A DNA stretch of 64,000 nt, from positions 372,001-436,000 of the forward strand of contig NZ_WVRN01000002.1 in NCBI RefSeq assembly GCF_013112245.1. Reading direction: 5' to 3'. Position 1 is the first letter of the stretch, and each line of letters starts with the position of its first letter. Shown here one piece after another: positions 9,230 to 16,366 of the stretch. The notes below the pieces were generated by a model. It was given only the letters and a program-made list of their open reading frames with translations, did not search any database and was not told the origin of the DNA. Made by a program: the position numbers and the translations under genes. This DNA comes from Ruegeria sp. HKCCD4315 (lineage in GTDB: Bacteria > Pseudomonadota > Alphaproteobacteria > Rhodobacterales > Rhodobacteraceae).

Positions 9230-9439
9230 TTAGCCGTCCACCCCCTCTGACTGCCGATAAGGGTTCACATCCTTGTAAAACGACAGGCTGGGCTTGAACT
9301 GGTCTGACCTTCCCCCTGCCCCGCATTTTGAACACTTCACTGGATACCGGCGTGCTTTCTTGTGCGCCTCAATAGCGCGTGGATCACGGGTTAATCCTGT
9401 GTGGTCGCAAAACGGACATGTGAGATAGACGACGTGCAT
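9230..9439 (-). CDS. Zinc-ribbon protein, restriction-alleviation (Lar)-like
   Basis: A protein of 69 residues with a CPFC knuckle at residues 8-11 and CSKC at about 35-38, followed by GAGG, the spacing of small phage zinc-ribbon proteins of the Lar/restriction-alleviation type. Such proteins are common on prophages and islands, and in E. coli Lar modulates EcoKI. The four cysteines are seen; the Lar assignment is a resemblance in layout only. Confidence 0.5.
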   Translation of the reverse strand: MHVVYLTCPFCDHTGLTRDPRAIEAHKKARRYPVKCSKCGAGGRSDQFKPSLSFYKDVNPYRQSEGVDG

Positions 9440-9496
9440 CGCACAGATATGAGGCAGGCAAGCCGAGGCGGCAAGCCTCCATACTGTAAGTCTTTT

Positions 9497-9763
9497 TCAC
9501 TGGTTTTCTGACAACACTGATATGAAGCCCTCTTCAATTTCTGAGAACCAATGGTCACGTTCTTCGTCGTACTGATAGATCTTCATATTTCTTGTAGTTA
9601 CGGCGTCCTTATTGATATCCAGAGCCGCGTGGTCGATCCATTCCAAGATAAGTGAATCCGTGTGTTTCGAATGGAATTCGCGCCACTCTTTAACGGCCTC
9701 CCTAGCTCCCTCAGGAAAAGCGCGCGCAACCGCCTCTGGTAACATTAGTACAGCGAAACGCAT
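9497..9763 (-). CDS. Small hypothetical protein
   Basis: A protein of 88 residues from the ATG at 9763, preceded by CAGGAGG eight bases upstream. That site decides against the longer frame from 9796. The sequence (RFAVLMLPEAVARAFPEG, later SLILEWIDHAALDI) is soluble and mixed alpha/beta, ending in an acidic segment. Family unknown. The sequence before its start (GGACAACGATCAGGAGG) weakly resembles the junction motif of the genes upstream. Confidence 0.5.
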   Translation of the reverse strand: MRFAVLMLPEAVARAFPEGAREAVKEWREFHSKHTDSLILEWIDHAALDINKDAVTTRNMKIYQYDEERDHWFSEIEEGFISVLSENQ

Positions 9764-9805
9764 CGTAAGCCTCCTGATCGTTGTCCAACGTGACACTAGA
9801 CTACT

Positions 9806-10453
9806 CTAAGAATGGCCTAACGAGAATTCCTCGTAAAGAAGCGCTCCGACTCCGTCTTCGGGTGTGCGACTTATCCGAGTAAAGTATGCTTTTCCGGGAT
9901 AGTCCTTTGGGAGACCTAGTTTCAGCGGCCCTGTAATCGCAAGGTCAAGTTTTTCCTTTGGGGTTAGTTTTTCTTGAGCAGAAGCTACTGCAAAAAGCAT
10001 GCTTTTCTTGAACATAACAGCGGGTATGTCCGAATAGTGGATTTTAGCATGGTGAGGCATGTGAAGTTTCTGACCGGGAAGACGGTAGGAGAACTCCACG
10101 ACAGTTTTCATATCTGGAGCTGGAGCTTCTATCCACTTTATTTCGGAGAGTTTTCGTGGCGACTCTTCAACTATCGGAGGAAGGGGATTGTTTAGCTTAC
10201 GGAAAAAGAACCTGAAAGCTATGAATCTGTCTTGTATTAATCTTGGAGGGCTCAGATTAGTCCTTTCACCCGAGGGATCGCGAAAATGGCACTGTCCAGA
10301 GACGTGAAAAGAAATGTGAAAATCGTTCCCAAGTTCCTTATGGGGCATTAGCATCACATCACCTTTTTTTCTGCTGACCACCACGCGCCAAATCGGGGTC
10401 AACGGCTTTTTTGGCGAGCCGAAGCAAAAACGATAGGTCTTGTTTTTTGCCAT
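9806..10453 (-). CDS. Hypothetical protein, 215 residues
   Basis: A soluble, basic protein starting with MAKNKTYRFCFGSPKKP at 10453. It contains histidine-rich segments (PHKELGNDFHISFHVSGQCHF; LHMPHHAKIHYSD) of alternating character that suggest a beta-sheet domain, but no catalytic motif I can name. It lies seven bases after the tiny gene at 10460-10567 and is probably its cotranscribed neighbour. Function unknown. Confidence 0.55.
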   Translation of the reverse strand: MAKNKTYRFCFGSPKKPLTPIWRVVVSRKKGDVMLMPHKELGNDFHISFHVSGQCHFRDPSGERTNLSPPRLIQDRFIAFRFFFRKLNNPLPPIVEESPRKLSEIKWIEAPAPDMKTVVEFSYRLPGQKLHMPHHAKIHYSDIPAVMFKKSMLFAVASAQEKLTPKEKLDLAITGPLKLGLPKDYPGKAYFTRISRTPEDGVGALLYEEFSLGHS

Positions 10454-10459
10454 TTCAAT

Positions 10460-10567
10460 CTAACCCCTGTGCCCACTGGCACGTATTTCCTCCATCAGCT
10501 CGCACAACTTTAGGCGCTCGATCAAAGCGACCTGTCTTTCAAGATTTGCCAATGCTAACGGATTCAT
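10460..10567 (-). CDS. Tiny helical protein, 35 residues
   Basis: The ATG at 10567 follows the junction motif AAACTCAACAATAAGGAG by five bases. The product is MNPLALANLERQ... with one amphipathic helix, ending at the TAG at 10460-10462. It sits between two genes on the same strand with almost no spacing, which is the main argument that it is translated. Function unknown. Confidence 0.45.
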   Translation of the reverse strand: MNPLALANLERQVALIERLKLCELMEEIRASGHRG

Positions 10568-10576
10568 GGTCGCTCC

Positions 10577-10900
10577 TTATTGTTGAGTTTCCGGCAGTGG
10601 TGCTTCCCGAGAAACTTGATGCTCCATTGGAGGGCACCATCCAATCGCAGACCATCGAAGATCACATCCCCAGGACCACACTTGCACCGCCACGCCAATA
10701 ACCGCAGCCCCTACGGCGAGAATGCCGAAGAAGCGTTCAACGCCTGCCAGCCGTTGAATTTGCTGGGTCACTACCCTCCGTCCGCGCCAGTACAGGTTTC
10801 CGTCGTCGTCCAGCCCGATCGAGTCTAGATCGTCCATGGTAATGCTGCGAACGCCTTCCGGCCAATTCGATCGGTTGGGTAAGCTTCGATTTTCTACCAC
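10577..10900 (-). CDS. Small membrane protein with conserved N-terminal 'DDDGNLYWRGRR' segment
   Basis: A protein of 107 residues, GTG start at 10900. The middle reads LDSIGLDDDGNLYWRGRRVV, followed by one membrane helix (FFGILAVGAAVIGVAVQVW) and a short tail with two cysteines (WGCD and WCP). This arrangement is familiar to me from small unnamed proteins of genomic islands, but I cannot name a family. Its stop codon (TAA) is supplied by the junction motif before the next gene. Confidence 0.5.
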   Translation of the reverse strand: MVENRSLPNRSNWPEGVRSITMDDLDSIGLDDDGNLYWRGRRVVTQQIQRLAGVERFFGILAVGAAVIGVAVQVWSWGCDLRWSAIGWCPPMEHQVSREAPLPETQQ

Positions 10901-10919
10901 CAGCCAGCTCCCTTCTTAC

Positions 10920-11189
10920 CTACAGGCAAAGAAACAAGTGTATCGTTGTGCCGTTGTCGTAGTCCGGTCTCGAACTTGCGTATTCCGGCACCTTTCCAGC
11001 TGTCCCACAGATGCGAGCTGCCTCACTTCGTATTTCTGGCAGACTAGCATCTGGTTCATCAAAAAGGGTCGACTGTTGGATTTCAACGCTGTCACCATTG
11101 AAGCCAATGACCATTGGAGCCGGTTCCGCGCAACCGATCAAACCAACCGTAAGCAACCAAGGCAATGCGTGCCGTAGTCTAAATTTCAT
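10920..11189 (-). CDS. Small lipoprotein
   Basis: A protein of 89 residues from the ATG at 11189, which lies eight bases after the junction motif GCAGATAACAAATGGGAG. The N-terminus is a lipoprotein signal (KFRLRHALPWLLTVGLIGCA, lipobox LIGC). The mature part includes two further cysteines and ends IHLFLCL. It is predicted to be envelope-anchored. Function unknown. Confidence 0.55.
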   Translation of the reverse strand: MKFRLRHALPWLLTVGLIGCAEPAPMVIGFNGDSVEIQQSTLFDEPDASLPEIRSEAARICGTAGKVPEYASSRPDYDNGTTIHLFLCL

Positions 11190-11206
11190 GCAAAGACTCC
11201 CATTTG

Positions 11207-11566
11207 TTATCTGCAACTTAGAGAAAATAGATCGTGCTCATGAACAGTCTTAAGTTCAGCACTGCAGTCCAGCCCGATCAAATTCAAGGCTCCTGCCAAA
11301 ACCGACATGATTAAAAATTCTATGATACCCAAGATGAGCGCCGGAAGCCCAACGGCAGCCAAGCAAATGATATAGACACTTGATCGAATAACAAAATTGA
11401 AGAAGTCGTACATTGTCCATGGGTCGTCGATAACTTCGAAACTTTCTGCCTTTCGGTAAAATAGCCACTCACCAAAATCAAAAACCGACCACAGTAAAAA
11501 TGACAGTATCCCGGGCCCAAAAACCAGCAACACCGCAATCGAGCCTGCCCACAATAAGCGATTCAA
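11207..11566 (-). CDS. Membrane protein of unknown function
   Basis: A protein of 119 residues, TTG start at 11566, seven bases after the junction motif TTAGACGACAAATAGGAG. Predicted helices lie at residues 5-28 and 57-95 (YIICLAAVGLPALILGIIEF). A charged loop between them carries FDFGEWLFYRKAESFEVIDD. No family recognised. Confidence 0.5.
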   Translation of the reverse strand: MNRLLWAGSIAVLLVFGPGILSFLLWSVFDFGEWLFYRKAESFEVIDDPWTMYDFFNFVIRSSVYIICLAAVGLPALILGIIEFLIMSVLAGALNLIGLDCSAELKTVHEHDLFSLSCR

Positions 11567-11575
11567 TCATTTCTC

Positions 11576-11770
11576 CTATTTGTCGTCTAAAATATCAAAG
11601 AAGAGCCACAGCACGACCATAGAGCCGAACGGTGACCAGAAAACCGATACGATCCACCACGGCCAAGGGCTGTGGCCCCGATCCTTGGCCATCTCTCCAA
11701 CTGCCCAAAAAATCAGACAGAACAGCAAAACACCAATCAACAAAAGGATCAGCGGCAGACCAACTTCCAT
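11576..11770 (-). CDS. Two-helix membrane protein, 64 residues
   Basis: The start is taken at the ATG at 11770, eight bases after the junction motif GAAGTCCACAATAAGGAG. The longer frame to 11812 would run back through the motif into the previous gene. Helices at residues 5-25 and 38-60 are joined by a short charged turn (GEMAKDRGHSPWPWW). The end (DDK, stop TAG) lies inside the next junction motif. Function unknown. Confidence 0.5.
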   Translation of the reverse strand: MEVGLPLILLLIGVLLFCLIFWAVGEMAKDRGHSPWPWWIVSVFWSPFGSMVVLWLFFDILDDK

Positions 11771-11781
11771 ACCAATCCTCC

Positions 11782-12111
11782 TTATTGTGGACTTCCATTT
11801 GCTAGCCACCACTGCAAAGCAGCGCCAATAACAGCCCCTATGACAACGCCAGCTATACCTATAATGCCGGATCGGGTCGTTGTCGCTTTCGCAAGATTTT
11901 CGGTGGCGACCGTGGCTCGGCGATCTAGCTCAAATTGGGCCAGCGCCATTTTCCTTCGAGTGTCTGGAAGCGCCTTAACTACGGTGTCTCGCTTTACCGT
12001 TAACAAATGCAACTCGTAGTCTGGAACGCTTCGCATCTTTGTCAGAGCTTCACTGACGCTTTGCGGCTGATCAAAATCGGTTTCTTGAAAAATCTGTTCT
12101 ACGCTAGGCAC
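11782..12111 (-). CDS. Tail-anchored protein of unknown function
   Basis: A protein of 109 residues, GTG start at 12111, after the junction motif AAAGTACACAAAAAGGAG. About 80 soluble helical residues are followed by one glycine-rich membrane helix near the C-terminus (SGIIGIAGVVIGAVIGAALQ). It ends GSPQ, with the TAA inside the next junction motif. The layout suits a cytoplasmic domain held at the membrane. Family unknown. Confidence 0.5.
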   Translation of the reverse strand: MPSVEQIFQETDFDQPQSVSEALTKMRSVPDYELHLLTVKRDTVVKALPDTRRKMALAQFELDRRATVATENLAKATTTRSGIIGIAGVVIGAVIGAALQWWLANGSPQ

Positions 12112-12138
12112 ACCAAAACTCCTTTTTGTGTACTTTCT

Positions 12139-12351
12139 CTACCGCACTTTCGTTCCGCACAAACCGCACTCAACTGACGTCGTGCCAAGGTTCATCATCT
12201 CGCCGGAAACGCTGAAACAACCCTCGATTTCATCGACTGAAAAATCCAGACGCTTCATGAACGGATAGTCGTTTTCTGATACGCTCAGTGCCCCCTTTTG
12301 ACCGCAATTGTTGCACTCTAGAGCAACCGTGTATCTATCTCTTGCTGCCAC
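12139..12351 (-). CDS. Zinc-ribbon protein of unknown function
   Basis: A protein of 70 residues, GTG start at 12351, eight bases after AAAGTTCACAATAAGGAG. Two cysteine pairs, CNNC at residues 13-16 and CGLC near the end, make a four-cysteine zinc site around a small domain. The sequence otherwise resembles nothing I know. Such short zinc ribbons are frequent on phage-derived DNA. Confidence 0.5.
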   Translation of the reverse strand: MAARDRYTVALECNNCGQKGALSVSENDYPFMKRLDFSVDEIEGCFSVSGEMMNLGTTSVECGLCGTKVR

Positions 12352-12362
12352 AACTCCACTCC

Positions 12363-12704
12363 TTATTGTGAACTTTGAAGTTGCTCGATCTGAAGGCGCA
12401 ACTTCCTAATCTCAAGTTTGTGGCGTTCTCTTTCTCGCTTGCTTTTTCCTAAACTGACTAGAATTGTCACGATCAGTCCAATACCAGAAACGAACATCCC
12501 TAGGATGATTAGAGCAATCTCAGAAAACTGTTCGAACCTTTCGACGTCCTCTAGCGTCATTGAATCCAAAATTTTGTCACCAATTAAATCACCAATAATG
12601 TCTCCGGCACCCCATCCGGGGGGCCAAACGTACGACAGTCCCCAGGAACCAATAACCAAAAACAAAACTGAAAACAGAACAACCGCCATCTTCTCTTTGG
12701 GCAT
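12363..12704 (-). CDS. Two-helix membrane protein with C-terminal coiled coil
   Basis: A protein of 113 residues from the ATG at 12704. Membrane helices lie at about 5-25 and 63-85 (IALIILGMFVSGIGLIVTIL), followed by a charged coiled-coil tail (SKRERERHKLEIRKLRLQIE) ending QLQSSQ. The SSQ plus TAA is encoded by the junction motif that precedes the zinc-ribbon gene. Function unknown. Confidence 0.5.
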   Translation of the reverse strand: MPKEKMAVVLFSVLFLVIGSWGLSYVWPPGWGAGDIIGDLIGDKILDSMTLEDVERFEQFSEIALIILGMFVSGIGLIVTILVSLGKSKRERERHKLEIRKLRLQIEQLQSSQ

Positions 12705-12769
12705 GCCCCGGACCTCGCTCTTATCTGTCGTCTACAATCTGATTGATCCTGTCTTGATACCACCGAGGA

Positions 12770-13069
12770 TTATCTGCGCACGCCGCCCAATGGCGTGACG
12801 TGTGGTCCACGTGATTCAACGGACTCTCTTGCTGTCACTGCATGGGATTTCAAGAAGCCCATGGGCGTCGTATTAGAATATCCCTTTTCCCCTTCGAACC
12901 AATCACACACGAATGCGGAAATGACCTTTGCCTCGGATGTCGTGTATCCCGTGACAGGTTTTTCAACGTCGATACCCATCTGAGTGAGTGCCTCTAAAGT
13001 GATATCCAAATCTGATGCGTCGCGGCCTAGTTTACGCTTCGCGGCATTAATTGCATCGGTTCGGTTCAC
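12770..13069 (-). CDS. Small soluble hypothetical protein
   Basis: A protein of 99 residues if started at the GTG at 13069, eight bases after the junction motif AGAGTTCACAATGGGGAG. The longer frame to 13156 overlaps the upstream gene and reads through the motif, so I reject it. The protein is helical (NAAKRKLGRDASDLDITLEA) with a possible DNA- or protein-binding fold, but there is no family assignment. Confidence 0.45.
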   Translation of the reverse strand: MNRTDAINAAKRKLGRDASDLDITLEALTQMGIDVEKPVTGYTTSEAKVISAFVCDWFEGEKGYSNTTPMGFLKSHAVTARESVESRGPHVTPLGGVRR

Positions 13070-13112
13070 GCAACTTCTCCCCATTGTGAACTCTTTTATC
13101 GCAATCAAAAAT

Positions 13113-13547
13113 TCAGGAGTCAGATCGAGTTGCGAAGTTGAAGCATGCCGCTTCACATCGGCAGAAACCGTCAGTTACACTGTCATCTAGGATAGTTTCT
13201 AATGTCCAATGTACTTCATCTTCTGTAGAAACAGAGCAGGTACAAGCCTGAGTATGGTGCACGGTACCAGCGGTAGCTAGTGTGCAAATTTGCCACTCAC
13301 CTTCCAGTGCGACTTCATTTGATTGGTTTGTTCGTTCCTGAGGAAAGAACTTGAAGCTAGGCAAGCTATCGTCAATCTGTTGCTGCACGTCTTCAGTTGT
13401 GATTGGAGGGCTGACTAAACGATCTGCCACCACCACCAGTACTGATGCAATTGCACCAATGACGGCCACAAAAATCGATCCCCGCACTCCGATGCGCGCT
13501 GCCGTAATTGAGGGATGCTGTTCTGAATTGTCGTGAGATTTGTTCAA
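13113..13547 (-). CDS. Single-pass membrane protein with cysteine-rich C-terminus
   Basis: A protein of 144 residues, TTG start at 13547, with a GGGAG site upstream. One membrane helix spans about residues 25-45 (IFVAVIGAIASVLVVVADRL). The distal domain has six cysteines (CTLA, CTCS, CRCEAAC), so it could be disulfide-bonded or metal-binding if exported. Family unknown. Confidence 0.45.
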   Translation of the reverse strand: MNKSHDNSEQHPSITAARIGVRGSIFVAVIGAIASVLVVVADRLVSPPITTEDVQQQIDDSLPSFKFFPQERTNQSNEVALEGEWQICTLATAGTVHHTQACTCSVSTEDEVHWTLETILDDSVTDGFCRCEAACFNFATRSDS

Positions 13548-13565
13548 TTTACTTCTCCCAAAGTC

Positions 13566-13634
13566 CTAAAGCCAATCCTCACATAATACCTCAATTTCTG
13601 TAGATTTTCCTATTTTCTTATCCGTCAGGCACAC
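13566..13634 (-). CDS. Possible 22-residue micro-gene
   Basis: A GTG at 13634 opens a 22-codon frame ending at the TAG at 13566-13568. It lies 12 bases after the junction motif ACAGTCAACAAATAGGAG. Only its position, between two tightly packed genes on the same strand, argues for it. It could equally be a leader or spacer. Confidence 0.2.
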   Translation of the reverse strand: MCLTDKKIGKSTEIEVLCEDWL

Positions 13635-13649
13635 GCCTTCACCGGCCTC

Positions 13650-13778
13650 CTATTTGTTGACTGTGTAGTAGGGGACGTCCCGATACCAGAAGCCTAGATA
13701 ACACCAGCGACGCGCGACTTTGCGGGCGGCCTCGAAGGTCATCCCATCAAGATCGTCTGGGTACAGTTCCGGGATCAC
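13650..13778 (-). CDS. Tiny protein, 42 residues
   Basis: A GTG at 13778 begins a 42-residue product rich in aromatic and basic residues (KVARRWCYLGFWYRDVPYYT). It starts 11 bases after the junction motif GTAGTTCACAATAAGGAG, and its own stop TAG lies in the next motif copy. It fits exactly between its neighbours. Function unknown. Confidence 0.4.
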   Translation of the reverse strand: MIPELYPDDLDGMTFEAARKVARRWCYLGFWYRDVPYYTVNK

Positions 13779-13793
13779 CAAACGTCCTGCTCC

Positions 13794-14093
13794 TTATTGT
13801 GAACTACCGAAGAACCAATACAAAGCAAGCGCCATGAAAGTCAGAATAATAGCACTGAGCCAAAATGGTGGCGTTGGTTGTGTCGACCGTTGGTTTTTTG
13901 ATTTATTGTAGATCTCTCTAAGTTTGAGGATTTTTTTACAGTCTGAAACTGGTAGCGTTGAAACTGCAGGATCATCTAGATTTTCAAAAACATATTCACC
14001 CGCAAGTGAGAAAAGCGCACGAGCCCCGCCCGACAGAGAGTCGAAAATTTCCTGACCCTCCGGCGGCAATGAGTTGCGAACGTCGTGTCCCAA
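13794..14093 (-). CDS. Small protein with C-terminal membrane helix
   Basis: A protein of 99 residues, TTG start at 14093, with an AAAGGAG site ten bases upstream. The first 70 residues are soluble (EGQEIFDSLSGGARALFSLA). A single helix near the C-terminus (WLSAIILTFMALALYWFFG) suggests tail anchoring. It ends GSSQ with the TAA in a junction motif, as several neighbours do. Function unknown. Confidence 0.5.
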   Translation of the reverse strand: MGHDVRNSLPPEGQEIFDSLSGGARALFSLAGEYVFENLDDPAVSTLPVSDCKKILKLREIYNKSKNQRSTQPTPPFWLSAIILTFMALALYWFFGSSQ

Positions 14094-14108
14094 CTTTCAG
14101 TTGCTCCT

Positions 14109-14279
14109 TTAGTTTTTTTGAAAGAACCAGCGCAGCAGCATAGCCCACAAACACCCAACCAAACCCATTGCTGGCAACCTGTACGCTTCAGGGACAGCTG
14201 AACCAAAAAACGCGATGAATGTTAGCGCGAGCAGGCTAACAAACGCGGCCACCCAAAAAATGTAAAGTAAATTAAACAC
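14109..14279 (-). CDS. Two-helix membrane protein, 56 residues
   Basis: A GTG at 14279, eight bases after the junction motif GTAGATCACAAAAAGGAG, opens a 56-residue frame ending at the TAA at 14109-14111. Two hydrophobic helices (LYIFWVAAFVSLLALTFIAF and RLPAMGLVGCLWAMLLRWFF) are separated by a short turn. The length, placement and helices make it a credible gene although it is very short. Confidence 0.45.
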   Translation of the reverse strand: MFNLLYIFWVAAFVSLLALTFIAFFGSAVPEAYRLPAMGLVGCLWAMLLRWFFQKN

Positions 14280-14301
14280 TTAAGTTTCTCCTTTTTGTGA
14301 T

Positions 14302-14811
14302 CTACAAATTACGTTCAACGAACGCCCGCTCGACAGAAACCGCTAATTGATCCAACGATGACGCGAACAACTCCACAGATGCGTTTAGAGAATGTTCTAA
14401 GCGAACCTTCTCTCCCCCGATCATTGCAATGAAACCCGTTGTGACAGTGAGCAGCTGTCCATTCACTATCAAGGGTTTGTCATTAACCGTGATGAATGTT
14501 GCCTTCGGTTTTTGTATATCCCCTGCCTTCAGCCCAGGTTCAGCGTGCACGTTGGTAACTTCAGCGTGCTTTTGAGCTAAAGCGACGCAATAGATCGGGT
14601 GAAAATCAGGACATAGCCGAATGATCTCATCTCTCGTGGCTTCAATGTGCCTTCTGTTCACTTTTGTATCGGGCCGGAGATCATTCGCGATGTAGTCAAC
14701 CATGTGATACGTCGTCGTCAAAGCTGCATAAAAATTGGCAATAGAATTGTTTTCTGTGAAAGCTGAATGCAGAGGCGTTACCACATTCAGAAAATAGTCC
14801 TGTGCGTTCAT
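14302..14811 (-). CDS. Hypothetical protein, 169 residues
   Basis: A soluble protein starting with MNAQDYFLNVVTPLHSAF at 14811, with GAGGAAAA upstream. The first 90 residues are helical with histidines and cysteine. The second half looks beta-rich (ATFITVNDKPLIVNGQLLTV) and then helical. Its TAG stop opens the junction motif GTAGATCACAAAAAGGAG. No family recognised. Confidence 0.5.
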   Translation of the reverse strand: MNAQDYFLNVVTPLHSAFTENNSIANFYAALTTTYHMVDYIANDLRPDTKVNRRHIEATRDEIIRLCPDFHPIYCVALAQKHAEVTNVHAEPGLKAGDIQKPKATFITVNDKPLIVNGQLLTVTTGFIAMIGGEKVRLEHSLNASVELFASSLDQLAVSVERAFVERNL

Positions 14812-14859
14812 TCGTTTTCCTCGCTAAATGCGCTTTTTTGTCGTCTACGTTTCTGGCAG

Positions 14860-15207
14860 TCAATCACCCTGACTTTCCTTCGGCGTACGCGCACCTGGTC
14901 CGGTCGCCTTTATAACCTGATCGCGCACCCAATGGTCTGGCACATCTGCACCTACTATCTCGCGCACCCGATCAACCACGGCGCTGCGCTTCATTTCTGG
15001 TGTATGCCATAGTGATACTATGGTTTCGACCTGTTGAGCGGTCGGAACCGGCCAGACAGGCTTAGCGCCCCGGCCTTCCCTCTTTTCCACCTTGACGCCA
15101 ACTGGCTCAAGCTTGCGCAGATCTCGAATGCTTTCGTCGGTTGGGCAAGTTCTCGGCTCATGGCCGGGCTCTTCGAAGGTCACGCCCCGGGTCGCAATGG
15201 CTTTCAT
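14860..15207 (-). CDS. Hypothetical basic protein, possibly nucleic-acid binding
   Basis: About 115 residues if started at the ATG at 15207; an earlier codon at 15324 is possible but would enter the hairpin region. The N-terminus is polar and the C-terminus helical (AQQVETIVSLWHTPEMKRSA then VRDQVIKATGPGAR). This could be a helix-turn-helix, as in small phage-type DNA-binding proteins, but there is no firm match. It is the first gene of the minus-strand array. Confidence 0.4.
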   Translation of the reverse strand: MKAIATRGVTFEEPGHEPRTCPTDESIRDLRKLEPVGVKVEKREGRGAKPVWPVPTAQQVETIVSLWHTPEMKRSAVVDRVREIVGADVPDHWVRDQVIKATGPGARTPKESQGD

Positions 15208-15341
15208 GGGCACAACTGGCAACCTGAACGTTTGCCAGGCGGAGCTCGTATTTATCAATGAGTCAACGACACGTACGCTAGTTACTAAAGTATCAATCCG
15301 ACCGGCAGTGAGCGGCGTACACATATTACCCCGAATACTTT

Positions 15342-15381
15342 ACCCGCGCTTGCTCCTATCCCTCAGCAGTGCGGGTTTTTT
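15342..15381 (+). terminator. Possible hairpin plus T-run
   Basis: ACCCGC at 15342-15347 pairs with GCGGGT at 15371-15376, followed by TTTTTT. The loop is long (23 bases, itself partly pairing GCT/AGC). No plus-strand gene is seen upstream, so it may end a small RNA or be incidental. The rest of 15208-15697 shows no gene. Confidence 0.3.
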
Positions 15382-15697
15382 CTTGACTGCGGCGCTACGA
15401 CACGGTGCCGCTACAGGCCACAACGCTAGATCTCTCACACTACCACCCTTCGGGGGGCCCGCGTTGCTCTTGTCCCCTCTAGCTTGCTTGCAGCGCGGGT
15501 CTATCAGTGGTGTGGAACATACTCGAAAAACGGCTTGCTTAGAAAGCGAACCAACCAGTTTGGCGTTGCCCAGTTTTCGCTACCTATTCGACATTTATGG
15601 CGAATTGACCGAAACTCAAAAGGACTTGGCAGGTTTCGACACGACAGGCACGTCGAAATGCTGTACCCGAACCATCCACGAAACTGGGATCTCAGAA

Positions 15698-16366
15698 TTG
15701 AACTGGTTGAACCAACCGATCGTCGTACTCGGTGTGCTTGCCGTGGTCGTCCTTGCAATGTCAATTGTAGGGTCAGGCCTAAGTTACGCCAAACGAAAGA
15801 GAGCCGATAAAATCCAAGAAACCACAAGGGGCACGAACGTTGTTTCAATTCGTCCTCAGAAGGCCAAACGAAACATGTGGATACCTCGCTTTCGAAAACC
15901 ATATCTCGTTTTCTTAGCGATCATGGCATTGCTTATAGGAAGCGTGCTTTTCTCTCCTGCACGATATGCTGAAACTGTCGAATTCAATTCCGGCAACGTT
16001 CGCGTGGTAGATGCAGACACTTTGGCTATTGGTAGTACTTTAATCCGACTAAAAGGAATTGCGGCTCCTGAGCGTGGTCACCCAACATTTGCTAATGCGA
16101 AAGACTATGTTGGGCGCTTACTTCGAGCTTCGGAGCGCACGGTGTGTGATCTGACCCACGAACGGTCTTTCGGTAGACGTGTTGGGCGCTGCTATTTTGT
16201 TGATGAAAGCGGAAACCGTATTGATGTCCAAAGAGAAGTAGTTGCCGAGGGATTTGCGCGCCCCTGTATGCGCTTTGGCGGATGGAGGTACTATTTTGTT
16301 GCTTGGCGCAACCATCATGGGCCGCTACCAATGCCCAGCTATTGTTTAGGTTTTTCAATTCACTAG
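15698..16366 (+). CDS. Membrane-anchored thermonuclease-like (SNase) protein with altered active site
   Basis: The C-terminal 120 residues match the staphylococcal-nuclease fold: VRVVDADTLAIGSTLIRLKG, then IAAPERG, then FGRRVGRCYF and VVAEGFAR. Two hydrophobic helices precede it (IVVLGVLAVVVLAMSIV and YLVFLAIMALLIGSVLF). The TTG at 15698 keeps both helices; an ATG at 15875 with AGAAGG upstream keeps one. In active SNases the calcium ligand Asp40 follows the RLxGI segment (GIDAPE); here it is Ala, while Asp19/Asp21-like residues, the Arg of RLKG and Glu of APE remain. Catalysis may be lost or changed. It is the only recognisable enzyme in the inner island. Confidence 0.65.
   Translation: MNWLNQPIVVLGVLAVVVLAMSIVGSGLSYAKRKRADKIQETTRGTNVVSIRPQKAKRNMWIPRFRKPYLVFLAIMALLIGSVLFSPARYAETVEFNSGNVRVVDADTLAIGSTLIRLKGIAAPERGHPTFANAKDYVGRLLRASERTVCDLTHERSFGRRVGRCYFVDESGNRIDVQREVVAEGFARPCMRFGGWRYYFVAWRNHHGPLPMPSYCLGFSIH

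Larger units (their letters stand above)
10573..14848 (-). repeat. Recurrent 18-bp gene-junction motif (13 copies)
   Basis: Minus-strand consensus NNAGWYSACAAWWRGGAG. Copies lie at 14831-14848, 14288-14305, 13790-13807, 13647-13664, 13077-13094, 12718-12735, 12359-12376, 12119-12136, 11778-11795, 11573-11590, 11197-11214, 10573-10590 and, degenerate, 10909-10926. Examples: GTAGTTCACAATAAGGAG, AAAGTACACAAAAAGGAG, TTAGACGACAAATAGGAG. ACAA is at a fixed position before the Shine-Dalgarno GGAG in all but the degenerate copy and appears in every other one. In at least six copies the stop codon of the upstream gene lies inside the motif. The Shine-Dalgarno half is expected; the conserved left half (AGWYSACAA) is not. 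Confidence 0.7.

Noticed and set aside
10573..14848. Integron cassette array
   Set aside because: Junction spacers are too short for attC sites, there are no RYYYAAC/GTTRRRY pairs with a palindromic body, and no integrase gene. Kept only as an analogy for the junction motif.
15092..15697. Extended N-terminus of the SNase-like protein
   Set aside because: The frame is open, but the segment overlaps a minus-strand gene, crosses a hairpin and has no protein-like composition before the first membrane helix.
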